A model generated the notes under the pieces. It was not told the DNA's origin and made no database searches. It saw only the letters and a program-made list of their open reading frames with translations. The translations under genes were made by a program, and so were the position numbers. 64,000 nt of DNA from Alphaproteobacteria bacterium (GTDB lineage: Bacteria > Pseudomonadota > Alphaproteobacteria > Puniceispirillales > Puniceispirillaceae). The stretch covers positions 62,001 through 126,000 of the forward strand of contig JADHOL010000005.1 of assembly GCA_016779005.1 (NCBI GenBank), read 5' to 3'. Position 1 is the first letter of the stretch; each line of letters starts with the position of its first letter. Positions 16,594 to 26,160 of the stretch are shown one piece after another.

Positions 16594-17070
16594 TTATTCT
16601 ATCAATGCTTCATCCCAATCTGTAATATGATCCAACAGGTCATCTTCATTTTCAAGATCTGTTTCAGGAATTACGCGTCCTGCAACTGAATTTCCAGTCT
16701 CATGGGTGCTGGTTTTAAGGCCTGTAATTAATGGATGCCAGTCAGGTAGGTCTAATCCATTATGAATAAGTTTATAAGAGCAACTATCTGGCATCCAGCT
16801 TAGCGGCGCCAAGTTTGAGGGCGATAATATAATGCAATCAGGCACAATCGATTTGCGGTTTTCGTACTGGCTACATTGTGCTGTCGCGCAATTAAGTAAT
16901 TTACAACTCACATCTGTATAAAATGTGTGCTCGGTATCTACATCCTGAAGTTTTAAAACACAGCATTTACCACACCCATCACATAATGATTCCCATTCCA
17001 GATGGGTCATTTCTGATAGTGATTTTTCTTTCCAGAAAACAGACTTATCCATAATGGGGGTATCCTTCAT
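16594..17070 (-). CDS. YcgN-family cysteine cluster protein (UPF0260)
   Basis: A 158-residue protein with the N-terminal cluster CDGCGKCCVLKLQ (about 32-44) and further cysteines in SCKLLNCATAQCSQYENR and VPDCIIL. This arrangement is that of UPF0260/YcgN, related to the CxxCxxCC zinc/iron-binding (Fe-S oxidoreductase-like) proteins. Function is unknown. It is the first gene of a minus-strand set with the 58-codon gene and DUF2256, and is divergent from mnmC with about 93 bases between starts. Length agrees with the family (about 150). Confidence 0.9.
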   Translation of the reverse strand: MKDTPIMDKSVFWKEKSLSEMTHLEWESLCDGCGKCCVLKLQDVDTEHTFYTDVSCKLLNCATAQCSQYENRKSIVPDCIILSPSNLAPLSWMPDSCSYKLIHNGLDLPDWHPLITGLKTSTHETGNSVAGRVIPETDLENEDDLLDHITDWDEALIE

Positions 17071-17163
17071 TTTATACAGAAATATATCTTGCCTAGATAA
17101 TTTCTTTTGGTGTTGTAGCCGTTGTCCGTTTACGTGTCAGCCCTATCACTATAAAATGTTTAC

Positions 17164-19014
17164 ATGACAAAACAACTCAAACAACCAGTGCCAGTTTACA
17201 GAATGCCAGAACCAGATGCAAAGATTACGGATGGTGTGCTTCGCTCTGGTACATTTGGGGATATTTATTTTTCTGCAGAAAATGGCCTTGCCGAGACACG
17301 AAACGTATTTATTGATGGCACGAATTTAGAAAACCGAATTAAATCACACGCTCATCTGGTGATTGCAGAGACAGGTTTTGGTACCGGTTTAAATTTCCTT
17401 GCTGTATTAGATTTATTGGAAAAATCAGATTCAGATTGCAGGATAGATTATATTAGTTTTGAAGCCTATCCATTAGATGCAACTACTGCATTTGAGGCCA
17501 GAAAACCATTTGCAGAGTTACACAATAATAGCGCCCAATTAAAAGAAGTTTGGCCCGAGCGCTGGGCATGTGCGCATCATCGATTATTTCTTCAGGATAG
17601 AGTTCATTTGCACGTGCATTTTTCGGATGCGCTTACGGCGATGAAGCAGCTTGATTTCAAGGCTGATGTCTGGTTTTTAGACGGATTTTCACCTTCAAAA
17701 AATACAGAATTATGGTCTGAAGAACTCTTTTTACAAATAGCACGATTATCTGCGCAAAACGCAACTATTTCAAGCTTTTCAGTGGCTGCATTGGTAAAAG
17801 AAGGACTAACAAAAGCAGGATTTAAGATTGAAAAGAAAAAGGGTTTTGGCAAGAAAAGAGAAATGCTGACAGCTCGGTATAACACTATTTCTGCAGCACC
17901 AAGAAATCTGAGTTCAGAAAAAAACGTTATTATCATTGGGGCAGGTATAGCAGGGGCTAGCATTGCACATGGCCTGCGCGCAACCAATATCCCGCATATT
18001 ATTTTAGAATCAGCAGATAGGATTGCAAGCGGCTCATCAGGCAATCCAGCCGGGCTACAAACGCCCCAGCTAATGGCAGCACCGCATCCCTCCATGCAGA
18101 TGTCACTTGCTTGTTTTTCCTATGCAAGGCAACTTGCGCTTACACAAGATGTTGTTTTAGATAAGGGGATTATCAGCCTGCATCATCCAGAGAAGCAAGG
18201 CATGCGGCAGAAAAAAATGGCGGGTCAGGAATGGCCTGAAGATCTTGTAAAGGCGGCAAGTGCGCATCAGCTCACACAAAATGCCAATCTTGAACTTCAA
18301 ACAGAGGGCTTTATTCAGTCAGCAGGACAGCTCATAGACCCATCAAAGCTAACCTATCAGTTGCTTGATAAAAGTGAGGTTAAAACGGGTATAACCATAA
18401 TAGCCATGTCCAAAAAACAAGGGATTTGGGAGCTTAGAACGTCAAATGGAAGCATCCATACGGCTACTGATATTGTTTTGGCTATGGGCTCAGCTCTGCC
18501 TCAATTTTTAGAGCGATTCAGCCTTCCCTCGCTGAAATTGCAAGTCACTTCCGGTCAGTTAAGCTTTCTTCCCAGTAATACAAAGCTAAGCACGCTTGAA
18601 TGCAGTCTGCAGTATGGCGGCTATGTAACGCCGATGATAGAGGGTATTCAGGCTTTAGGCGCAAGCTTTGATTTATCAGGCACAATGCAGCTCACAAAAA
18701 AAGCGCATCTACATAATATAAGCCTACTGCCAACAGAATTACAAAAGCTTTTGCCAGATAGCCTTGAATTAACAGGCAGGGTCTCACGGCGTCTTGCAAG
18801 TCAGGATAGAGGGCCATTAATAGGCGACTGGCATGATACTATCCATCTGTTTAGTGCGCTTGGCTCGCGCGGGCTTACCAATGCCCCCTTATTAGGCTTG
18901 GTTCTAGCCAGAAAAATTGCAAATAGACCATCTGGATTAGATAGAGATATAATGCGTATTATCGATCCGCATCGATTTTCAATAAGAGCTACAAGAACTA
19001 ACTATCGACGTTAA
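17164..19014 (+). CDS. mnmC: Bifunctional tRNA 5-methylaminomethyl-2-thiouridine synthesis protein MnmC
   Basis: A 616-residue fusion. The N-terminal MnmC2/MnmD methyltransferase half has the SAM-binding AETGFGTGLNFLA (residues 69-80) and VWFLDGFSPSKNTELW. The C-terminal MnmC1 half is a DAO-fold FAD oxidoreductase beginning with VIIIGAGIAGASIAHGL near residue 254 and closing with SALGSRGLTNAPLLG. The oxidase half converts cmnm5s2U34 to nm5s2U34 and the methyltransferase half makes mnm5s2U34 in tRNAs for Lys, Glu and Gln. Length is slightly below E. coli MnmC (about 668). The gene stands alone. Confidence 0.95.
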   Translation: MTKQLKQPVPVYRMPEPDAKITDGVLRSGTFGDIYFSAENGLAETRNVFIDGTNLENRIKSHAHLVIAETGFGTGLNFLAVLDLLEKSDSDCRIDYISFEAYPLDATTAFEARKPFAELHNNSAQLKEVWPERWACAHHRLFLQDRVHLHVHFSDALTAMKQLDFKADVWFLDGFSPSKNTELWSEELFLQIARLSAQNATISSFSVAALVKEGLTKAGFKIEKKKGFGKKREMLTARYNTISAAPRNLSSEKNVIIIGAGIAGASIAHGLRATNIPHIILESADRIASGSSGNPAGLQTPQLMAAPHPSMQMSLACFSYARQLALTQDVVLDKGIISLHHPEKQGMRQKKMAGQEWPEDLVKAASAHQLTQNANLELQTEGFIQSAGQLIDPSKLTYQLLDKSEVKTGITIIAMSKKQGIWELRTSNGSIHTATDIVLAMGSALPQFLERFSLPSLKLQVTSGQLSFLPSNTKLSTLECSLQYGGYVTPMIEGIQALGASFDLSGTMQLTKKAHLHNISLLPTELQKLLPDSLELTGRVSRRLASQDRGPLIGDWHDTIHLFSALGSRGLTNAPLLGLVLARKIANRPSGLDRDIMRIIDPHRFSIRATRTNYRR

Positions 19015-19031
19015 TGTGACGCCGATTTTTT

Positions 19032-19760
19032 TTATGAAGAAATGTAGTCTCGCGCCTTAACAAGCTCGCCATGATAGGGGCAATCATCGCGCATTAATGC
19101 AACGAACGCAGGTGCAATATCTTCTGGTGTTGGAAGTTTCAACGGGTCTTCACCAGGAAATGCTGCTGCTCTCATTCCTGTTCGTGTGCCTCCAGGGTCA
19201 ATCATATTGATTTTCATCGCTGTCTGCTCACTCTCAGCTGCCCAAGCTCTGCCCATTGCCTCCACTCCTGCTTTGGAAACCGCATAGGCTCCCCAATAAG
19301 GGCGATGTCCAACTGCAGCAGCAGAAGACATTAGGATTACACGGCCAGCGGCAGAAGCGCGCAGTAAGGCATCAAAATTTCGTATTTGATGCCAAACCGC
19401 GGTTAGATTTACATTTATGGTTTCGTCCCAAGCCTTTGGCTCTATATGAGGCATTGGGGACATCTGGCCAAGTTGACCTGCATTTGCAATAAAGCCGTCA
19501 AGCCTTCCCCATTTATCGTGAATAGCCTTTGCCAGTCTTGGAAGCGCTGGCAGATCTGTTGAATCCAGTTCTACAATTGTTGATTTGCTTCCGACATTTT
19601 TAATGTCATCATCAACCTCTTCTAATGCGCCAGTGGTTCTGCCTGTGATAATTAATTCAGCACCTGCGCTAGCGCATGCGATAGCAGCAGCGCGGCCAAT
19701 TCCGCGGCTTGCCCCCGTAAGCAATATAATTTTTCCGTTAAGAGGTTTATCATCTGTCAT
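19032..19760 (-). CDS. Short-chain dehydrogenase/reductase downstream of purF
   Basis: A 242-residue classical SDR with the cofactor motif TGASRGIG, NAG, a catalytic serine in LMSSAA and YAVSK (Tyr and Lys present). Similar to the YciK-like SDRs that follow purF in many alphaproteobacterial chromosomes. It overlaps the purF end by 11 bases, so it is part of the cvpA-purF transcript. Substrate unknown. It converges with mnmC with 17 bases between stops. Confidence 0.9.
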   Translation of the reverse strand: MTDDKPLNGKIILLTGASRGIGRAAAIACASAGAELIITGRTTGALEEVDDDIKNVGSKSTIVELDSTDLPALPRLAKAIHDKWGRLDGFIANAGQLGQMSPMPHIEPKAWDETINVNLTAVWHQIRNFDALLRASAAGRVILMSSAAAVGHRPYWGAYAVSKAGVEAMGRAWAAESEQTAMKINMIDPGGTRTGMRAAAFPGEDPLKLPTPEDIAPAFVALMRDDCPYHGELVKARDYISS

Positions 19761-21207
19761 TATTCTTACTCCCTGAAATAAAATTCCGACTAGGTGCTAT
19801 TGGGTAATCACCTGTAAAACACGCATCACAATATTGCGGCGCGTCCTTATCACGGCTGTGCTCGCCCATAGCTCTGTACAATCCATCAATTGAAATAAAC
19901 GCAAGACTATCTGCTTCAATTTCGTCTCGAATTTCTTCCAAGCTATGCTGAGCCGCTATTAGATTTGCTTTATCAGGAGTATCTACCCCATAAAAACAGG
20001 GGTTTATTGTGGGTGGGCTTGCAATGCGCATATGCACTGATTTGGCACCTGCCTCGCGCATCATTTTAACGATTTTACGAGAGGTCGTTCCCCTCACGAT
20101 TGAATCATCTACTAAAATGATATCCTTGCCTGAAATAATTTCTAAATTGGCATTATGCTTCATCATTACGCTAGAAGAGCGGGCATCTTGAGATGGCTGA
20201 ATGAATGTTCTTCCAACATAATGGTTGCGAATAATGCCAAATTCAAACGTAATTCCAGATTGCTGTGCATATCCAAGCGCTGCTGGAACGCCTGAATCAG
20301 GAACAGGGATTACCAAGTCAGCTGAAATATCTGATTCGCGGGCTAATTCTGCGCCTATCATTTTACGGGCATTATAAACAGACTTTTTCTCAATCACAGA
20401 ATCTGGGCGAGAGAAATAGATATATTCAAAAATACAAAAGCGGCTTTTCACACGCTCTGAGATACGCAAAGACGTAACGCCATTTTGGTCAATCAAAACC
20501 ATCTCACCAGGGTCAATATCTCTTATGTAGCTGGCACCAATAATATCTAGGGCACATGTCTCTGAGGTAAGAATATAGGAATGATTGATTTTGCCCAGAA
20601 TTAAGGGGCGCACCCCAAGCGGGTCTCGCACGCCGATTAGCATATCATCAATCAGGGCAACCAGCGCATATGCGCCTTCAATTTGAAGCAACGCTTCTTT
20701 TATACGCTCTTCAGGCTTACTTCGTCTTGATCTAGCTACAAGATGGATTATGGCTTCTGTATCTGTGGTTGACTGAAACAGGCTGCCAGTATCAACAAGA
20801 GAGCGTCTAACGCGTTCTGCATTGGTAAGATTGCCATTATGGGCTATTGCAAACTCCCCAAAGGCAAGCTCTGTTAAAAAGGGCTGAATATTACGAATCT
20901 CCGATTGTCCAGTAGTGGAATAGCGGTTATGGCCAATGGCAGCATGACCTGCTAATTCATCCATCTGCATAGAAGAAGCATTAAAGTTTTCGCTGACGTG
21001 ACCAAGCCCGCGCTTTGCATGAAAGTGATTGCCATCAAAGGTAACCATGCCTGTGGCCTCTTGCCCTCGATGTTGAAGTGCGTGAAGGCCAAGTGCGGTT
21101 AGCAAATGCGCTTCAGAAGAGCCAAAAACGCCAAAAACGGCACATTCCTCTGATAATTTATCATCTAATGTATCATCCTCAAACGGATGCGTACTAATCT
21201 TACTCAT
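19750..21207 (-). CDS. purF: Amidophosphoribosyltransferase
   Basis: First committed enzyme of purine synthesis, forming phosphoribosylamine from PRPP and glutamine. Of 485 residues, the first 21 are a propeptide that is expected to be removed before Cys22 in EECAVFGVFG, the N-terminal nucleophile of the glutaminase domain; LHALQHRGQEATG follows. The C-terminal half is the phosphoribosyltransferase with the PRPP motif ILVDDSIVRGTT. It follows cvpA by two bases, the classic cvpA-purF order, and overlaps the next SDR. Confidence 0.97.
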   Translation of the reverse strand: MSKISTHPFEDDTLDDKLSEECAVFGVFGSSEAHLLTALGLHALQHRGQEATGMVTFDGNHFHAKRGLGHVSENFNASSMQMDELAGHAAIGHNRYSTTGQSEIRNIQPFLTELAFGEFAIAHNGNLTNAERVRRSLVDTGSLFQSTTDTEAIIHLVARSRRSKPEERIKEALLQIEGAYALVALIDDMLIGVRDPLGVRPLILGKINHSYILTSETCALDIIGASYIRDIDPGEMVLIDQNGVTSLRISERVKSRFCIFEYIYFSRPDSVIEKKSVYNARKMIGAELARESDISADLVIPVPDSGVPAALGYAQQSGITFEFGIIRNHYVGRTFIQPSQDARSSSVMMKHNANLEIISGKDIILVDDSIVRGTTSRKIVKMMREAGAKSVHMRIASPPTINPCFYGVDTPDKANLIAAQHSLEEIRDEIEADSLAFISIDGLYRAMGEHSRDKDAPQYCDACFTGDYPIAPSRNFISGSKNNDR

Positions 21208-21209
21208 CC

Positions 21210-21884
21210 TTAATCCACAGCTCTTTCTTGTAGGGTTACGGCAACAGGATTTTTAGCTGCCTGCGCATCGCCAGCAACTACCACGCCGGAGCGCTTTTGA
21301 TTAGCGGTGTCTGCCAAGGGCTGTTCTTGTGCTGCTGCATTTGAGCTGTCACTTTCAATAGTTGGGATTGATAAATCATCAAATTGATTTTGAATGGAAT
21401 GAGGTAGTAGGGGCTTAGTAAGATTGATAATAATAAGAGAGAAGCGCGCTGTGTTTGATTCACGTACCACATTAGGGGTCTGTTTTTCACCGCCAAAAAG
21501 AAACACCAGCACCAAATAACATAGAACAATAATAACCGCGCCTCTTGCAAGGCCAAAAAACACACCCATACCACCATCAAGTGCGCCTAATCCTGCACGA
21601 GATAAGCTAGGGGAGACTACGCTTGCAAACACATACCAAACAATGAACGCAGCAAAAAACGGGATTATCCATGAAATTGGGGTGATGATGCTGCTAACAG
21701 AAATAAAGCTATCGAGTAGGGGGATTAATACAGGCGATGATAATTTGGCAATGAAGATAGCAACAAACCATCCCACCAAGCCTAGAAATTCGCGTGTCAT
21801 ACCACGAATGGTTGATAGCATGGCAGATATAAACAGAATCGCAATAGCGAGATAGTCGACATAATTTAGGCTGGTGAATTCCAT
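21210..21884 (-). CDS. cvpA: CvpA family membrane protein
   Basis: A 224-residue protein with four predicted helices (about 10-30, 32-52, 65-90 and 103-125) and the CvpA-type start NYVDYLAIAILFISAMLSTIRGMTREFL, written here in part. The family is named for colicin V production and is linked to envelope homeostasis; its molecular role is not clear. The C-terminal 80 residues are polar and probably disordered. It lies between radA (46 bases) and purF (2 bases) on one transcript. Confidence 0.9.
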   Translation of the reverse strand: MEFTSLNYVDYLAIAILFISAMLSTIRGMTREFLGLVGWFVAIFIAKLSSPVLIPLLDSFISVSSIITPISWIIPFFAAFIVWYVFASVVSPSLSRAGLGALDGGMGVFFGLARGAVIIVLCYLVLVFLFGGEKQTPNVVRESNTARFSLIIINLTKPLLPHSIQNQFDDLSIPTIESDSSNAAAQEQPLADTANQKRSGVVVAGDAQAAKNPVAVTLQERAVD

Positions 21885-21930
21885 TAACTTCCGGCTTTAA
21901 GGCTGGTTTTTAGAGTTAGCGACATCATAA

Positions 21931-23301
21931 TCACGATATCCCGCCAAGAATGTCAATGAGTTCAGATAAATTTTCTGCATAAGATAATTCAAGGCCAAGT
22001 TTGACGTTAGTGCGTTTTCTTGGTTTTGGCAGATAAGCTCTCTCAAACCCAAGTTTTTCTGCTTCTTTGAGACGCTGTTCTGCTTGCGATACCTGTCTGA
22101 TTTCAGCAGATAGGGCAACCTCTCCAAAAAATACGGATCTGCTTGGCAATGGGCGGGTTGTTACCGATGAAATGAGCGCAGCCGCAACGGCAAGGTCGGC
22201 TGCTGGCTCCTGAACTTTCATACCGCCAGCTACATTCAGAAAAATATCGCGCCCAGATAAAGGCAGCCCGCATCTCGCCTCAAGCACAGCTGTTAACATA
22301 GCAAGCCTGCTAGACTCCCAGCCCACAACATTTCTGCGCGGGCTTGCAAGGGAAGAGGGCGCAACAAGTGCTTCAATTTCAACCAATAAAGGCCTGCTTC
22401 CTTCAATGCCAGCGAATACCGCAGTACCTGCAACCTCGTGTGTTCTCTCAGCCAGAAATAATTCTGATGGATTGGATATTTGCTGTAATCCAGCTGCAGT
22501 CATCTCAAAAACGCCTATTTCGTCGGTGGCGCCAAACCTATTTTTAATACCGCGCAAAATTCGGAAATGGTGGCTTCTATCTCCTTCAAAATGAAGAACA
22601 GAATCCACCATATGTTCCAGCACACGTGGCCCAGCAATCGCCCCATCTTTGGTAACATGCCCAACAAATATAAGGGCCGTATCATTTGCTTTTGCGGCCT
22701 GAATTAATTCTTGTGCAGAGGCGCGAACCTGACTTACCGTACCAGGGCTTGAATCTAAGGCTGGAAGATACATGGTTTGTATCGAATCAATGATTAAAAG
22801 CTCAAGCTCAGGACTTCTTCTTATGGTCTCTGCTATATCACTTGCATTTGTTGCGGTTGCAATACCGATTTGTGAATCTTTAAGGCCAAGTCTTTGTCCG
22901 CGGAGCCTGACTTGGTCTGCTGATTCCTCACCTGTTATATAGACTGTTTGTGTCTTATTGTGGGAGAGTTTACAGGCTAGTTGTAACAATAGCGTTGATT
23001 TACCAATTCCAGGATCCCCGCCTATCAAAAGAACTGAGCCTGGGACAATGCCGCCGCCAGTAACTCTATCAAATTCGGATATCCCAGATAACATGCGCAC
23101 TAAACCTTGCTTTGAGCTTTCTTGTTCAAGTGTGCTAAATTCAATTTTTCGACCTGATTTTGCAGATTTTGCAAGGCCGGGTCTGCTGCTTATCTGTTCT
23201 TCAACAATACTATTCCAGGCACTGCAAGCCTCGCATCTTCCTGCCCATTTTGGCGTAACAGAACCACATTGCTGACAGTGATATTGGGTATTTTTGGCCA
23301 T
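21931..23301 (-). CDS. radA: DNA repair protein RadA
   Basis: A 456-residue RecA-related branch-migration protein. N-terminal zinc finger Cys9, Cys12, Cys23, Cys26; Walker A GGDPGIGKST at 94-103; the RadA-specific KNRFG motif (GIKNRFGATDEIG); and a C-terminal Lon-protease-like domain. It promotes branch migration in recombination and fork repair. Its start ATG shares its last base with the mlaF stop region (both at 23301), so it is coupled to mlaF. Confidence 0.97.
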   Translation of the reverse strand: MAKNTQYHCQQCGSVTPKWAGRCEACSAWNSIVEEQISSRPGLAKSAKSGRKIEFSTLEQESSKQGLVRMLSGISEFDRVTGGGIVPGSVLLIGGDPGIGKSTLLLQLACKLSHNKTQTVYITGEESADQVRLRGQRLGLKDSQIGIATATNASDIAETIRRSPELELLIIDSIQTMYLPALDSSPGTVSQVRASAQELIQAAKANDTALIFVGHVTKDGAIAGPRVLEHMVDSVLHFEGDRSHHFRILRGIKNRFGATDEIGVFEMTAAGLQQISNPSELFLAERTHEVAGTAVFAGIEGSRPLLVEIEALVAPSSLASPRRNVVGWESSRLAMLTAVLEARCGLPLSGRDIFLNVAGGMKVQEPAADLAVAAALISSVTTRPLPSRSVFFGEVALSAEIRQVSQAEQRLKEAEKLGFERAYLPKPRKRTNVKLGLELSYAENLSELIDILGGIS

Positions 23302-24119
23302 TAAACAGGCATTTCAGAATGTTGAGCCACATTGGTATCAGGTGGATTTGATGTTAAGGGGCCATAAGCTTTGCCATTAACAAATTGGTCAACTTCTGCA
23401 ATGCCCGTATCATGCATGTCGGCAACCGGACCGCACCAGATGATTTGTCCTTGATGTATCATTGCAACTGTATCTGCAATTTGGCGAACAGATGCCATAT
23501 CATGCGAAATGGTAAGGGTGGTTGCGCCAAGCCTGTTGACCGAATTTAAAATTAAATCATTAATAACCCCCGACGTTATGGGATCTAAGCCTGATGTCGG
23601 CTCATCAAATAGCAGTATTTCTGGCTTATCCGCTATCGCTCTTGCTATTGCGGCTCTTTTTTGCATGCCACCTGATAATTCAGCTGGAAATAAATCAAGA
23701 ACATGAGGTGCAAGACCAAGCTGGTTTATAATATCGCCTGCGATTTCGCGTGCTATTTTTTTGCTTAATTTTTCTTTTTGGCGCAATCTGAAGGTCACAT
23801 TCTCCCAGATAGGAAGCGAGTCAAAAAGAGCGCCAAACTGGAATGTCATGCCAAAACGCCTCAACAATGCCTCGTTTTCAGCCCGGCTTTGGCCGATGGT
23901 TTCATGCCCATCTACCTTGATAGACCCTGAATCAGCAGAAACAAGTCCAATAAGACATTTTAAGGCAACAGATTTTCCGCATCCTGACGTGCCAATCAGA
24001 CATAGCGATTCGCCTTTTCTAATAGATAAATTAAACCCAGTTAAAACCTGATTATTCCCAAATTGTTTTTTGAGATTTGAGATTTCTATTTTAACAGCTT
24101 GTGTCTTATTTTCGCTCAT
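23301..24119 (-). CDS. mlaF: ABC transporter ATPase MlaF (phospholipid transport)
   Basis: A 272-residue ABC ATPase with Walker A GTSGCGKS (43-50), signature LSGGMQKRAAIARAI and Walker B ILLFDEPTSGLDP. The SGGMQKR form of the signature is typical of MlaF/MCE-associated ATPases. It energises lipid transport between outer and inner membranes with MlaE, which precedes it by five bases. No MlaD, MlaC or MlaB is adjacent in this window. Confidence 0.93.
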   Translation of the reverse strand: MSENKTQAVKIEISNLKKQFGNNQVLTGFNLSIRKGESLCLIGTSGCGKSVALKCLIGLVSADSGSIKVDGHETIGQSRAENEALLRRFGMTFQFGALFDSLPIWENVTFRLRQKEKLSKKIAREIAGDIINQLGLAPHVLDLFPAELSGGMQKRAAIARAIADKPEILLFDEPTSGLDPITSGVINDLILNSVNRLGATTLTISHDMASVRQIADTVAMIHQGQIIWCGPVADMHDTGIAEVDQFVNGKAYGPLTSNPPDTNVAQHSEMPV

Positions 24120-24124
24120 TATGA

Positions 24125-24898
24125 TTATCCAAAGAACAGGGCTGTTACGGTATAGTTAGCAATTAAAATCAAGATAGAAGCAGACACAACCGCATTTGTG
24201 GTTGCTTTGCCAACACCTTCTGCGCCGCGACCAGAATAATAGCCATGATAGCATCCCATTAAGGTGATGATAAAGCCAAATATAGCGGCTTTTACAAGTC
24301 CAATAAAAACATCTTCAAATTCAAGAAATTCTAGGGTTTTCGATAAATAAACAGAAGCATTAAAATCAAGGTTGTACACCCCAACCAGATAACCGCCAAA
24401 CACGCCAATTATATCACCTATCAGCACCAGAATAGGAAGACAAACTATTCCAGCTATGATGCGTGGGCCAACAAGATATTGCATAGGCCGTGTAGATAAG
24501 GTGTCTAATGCATCAATCTGGTCAGTAACCCGCATGGTTCCGATTTCAGCAGCGATTGAAGCACCAACTCTGCCAGCAACCATTAATCCTGCTAATACTG
24601 GCCCAAGTTCGCGTGTGATTGACAGTACGACAACTGTTGCCACTGTATCTTCTGCTGAAAAGCGCGCAAAACCAGTGTAACTCTGAAGAGCCAGCACCAT
24701 GCCAGAGAATAAGGTAGTAAGGCCAACCACAGGCAAAGAATAATAGCCAATATCAACCATCTGTCGTACTATTTGCCGCCCATAAAAGGGCGGTACTAGA
24801 ACCCAGCGAAGGGCAATAGTCGTAAATAGCACGATACCGCCTATCATACGCGACAATGCTAAAACACTTGCGCCAAGTGATTGAACAAAACCTATCAT
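24125..24898 (-). CDS. mlaE: ABC transporter permease MlaE
   Basis: A 257-residue inner-membrane permease of the MlaE/YrbE family, with about five helices and the conserved segments FSGMVLALQSY, ELGPVLAGLMVAGRVGASIAAEIGTM and GCYHGYYSGRGAEGVGKATT, each characteristic of the family. It forms the transmembrane part of the MlaFE transporter. It is followed by mlaF and preceded by alr on the same strand (about 73 bases). Confidence 0.95.
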   Translation of the reverse strand: MIGFVQSLGASVLALSRMIGGIVLFTTIALRWVLVPPFYGRQIVRQMVDIGYYSLPVVGLTTLFSGMVLALQSYTGFARFSAEDTVATVVVLSITRELGPVLAGLMVAGRVGASIAAEIGTMRVTDQIDALDTLSTRPMQYLVGPRIIAGIVCLPILVLIGDIIGVFGGYLVGVYNLDFNASVYLSKTLEFLEFEDVFIGLVKAAIFGFIITLMGCYHGYYSGRGAEGVGKATTNAVVSASILILIANYTVTALFFG

Positions 24899-24971
24899 GA
24901 ATGCCCTCAGCTACTTTTGTTATGACCCTCATCTTGTACCATGCAACAAGAATTAAAATCTAGATAATAAC

Positions 24972-26090
24972 CTATTCTTCATAAACTCGTTTCGGTCTTG
25001 TTCCAAGGCTTGTGAGAATCTCATAGCTAATAGTTGATATATCACAGGCCAAATCAGCGGCTGTATAATGCGCACCAAGTAGGCAGACTTGCGAGATGTT
25101 TGCTAATTTTGTTTCTGGAATATGACTTACATCAATCACAAGGCTATCCATAGAAATCCGTCCAACATTGTTGCATATATAACCTGCAACATTGATTTTT
25201 CCAATCTGTTGGAGCGAGCGTCTATACCCATCTGCATAACCAGCACCAATGGTTGCGATGCGCATAGGGGTGCTTGCGGTAAAATCAGCGCCATAGCCAA
25301 TTTGCTCGCCAGCATTAATAAATCGAACTTGCAGAATAGGGGCTGTCCATTTCAATATGGGCTTGCATCCAAACTCAGCAATAGGATTATCGCTATAGCC
25401 ATAAAGTGCAATGCCTGGACGTGTGATATCAAAATGAAATTTGTCTGAAAGCAGAATACCGTGACTTGCAGATAAAGAGCGAGGCAGGCGGGCAAATTGG
25501 GTGCTCATCTGCGTAAAACGCGCATGATGTTGCTCATTGGTGTGATGCGAGGGATTATCAGAGGATGATAAATGGCTCATGACAGCTCTAATATCTAGCC
25601 CGCTTAAGCTAACTGACTTGTTCCCAATAGATAAAGAGGATAATTCAGCCTCAGATATTCCAAGCCGGTTCATCCCTGTATCTAATTGTATCCAGACAGG
25701 CACGTTTTCGCCTGATTTGTGAGCGAATTTATTTGCATCTTCTATCTCTGATAATTGTTTTAATGCAGGGATGAGATTATAGGCGCGATAATCTGCTAGC
25801 CCGCCATCTTGCAAGCCATCAAAGCAAATAATCTCAGCCAATTCAGAAGCGTTATTGTCAGATGCTAGAATAGAGCGAAGCGCAATGGCCTCTTCTAATC
25901 TTGCAACGCAAAAGATACGGCAGCCAGCCTCAAAAAGGCTTGTGGCAACAGCCTGCATTCCATGCCCATATGCATTGGCTTTTACAACGCTTGCAGTTCG
26001 ACAATGGCGATGTGTTTTGGCATCAAGCCACTTCCAGTTGCGCTTTAGTTGCGTAAGATCAATATGAAATTTCGTTGAATTATTAGACAC
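24972..26090 (-). CDS. alr: Alanine racemase
   Basis: A 372-residue fold-type III PLP enzyme. The Schiff-base lysine is Lys37 in VVKANAYGHG; the second catalytic base is the tyrosine in EQIGYGADFTA; the C-terminal motif includes GRISMDSLVIDV. It supplies D-alanine for peptidoglycan. It sits between dnaB (about 70 bases upstream) and mlaE, as in many alphaproteobacteria where alr follows dnaB. Confidence 0.97.
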   Translation of the reverse strand: MSNNSTKFHIDLTQLKRNWKWLDAKTHRHCRTASVVKANAYGHGMQAVATSLFEAGCRIFCVARLEEAIALRSILASDNNASELAEIICFDGLQDGGLADYRAYNLIPALKQLSEIEDANKFAHKSGENVPVWIQLDTGMNRLGISEAELSSLSIGNKSVSLSGLDIRAVMSHLSSSDNPSHHTNEQHHARFTQMSTQFARLPRSLSASHGILLSDKFHFDITRPGIALYGYSDNPIAEFGCKPILKWTAPILQVRFINAGEQIGYGADFTASTPMRIATIGAGYADGYRRSLQQIGKINVAGYICNNVGRISMDSLVIDVSHIPETKLANISQVCLLGAHYTAADLACDISTISYEILTSLGTRPKRVYEE

Positions 26091-26160
26091 AAGTTAATTC
26101 CCGTTAAATAAATCCTTCGAGATAGAGTTAAATTGTGGTGTTTTTTTGCAGAGATAGCTA

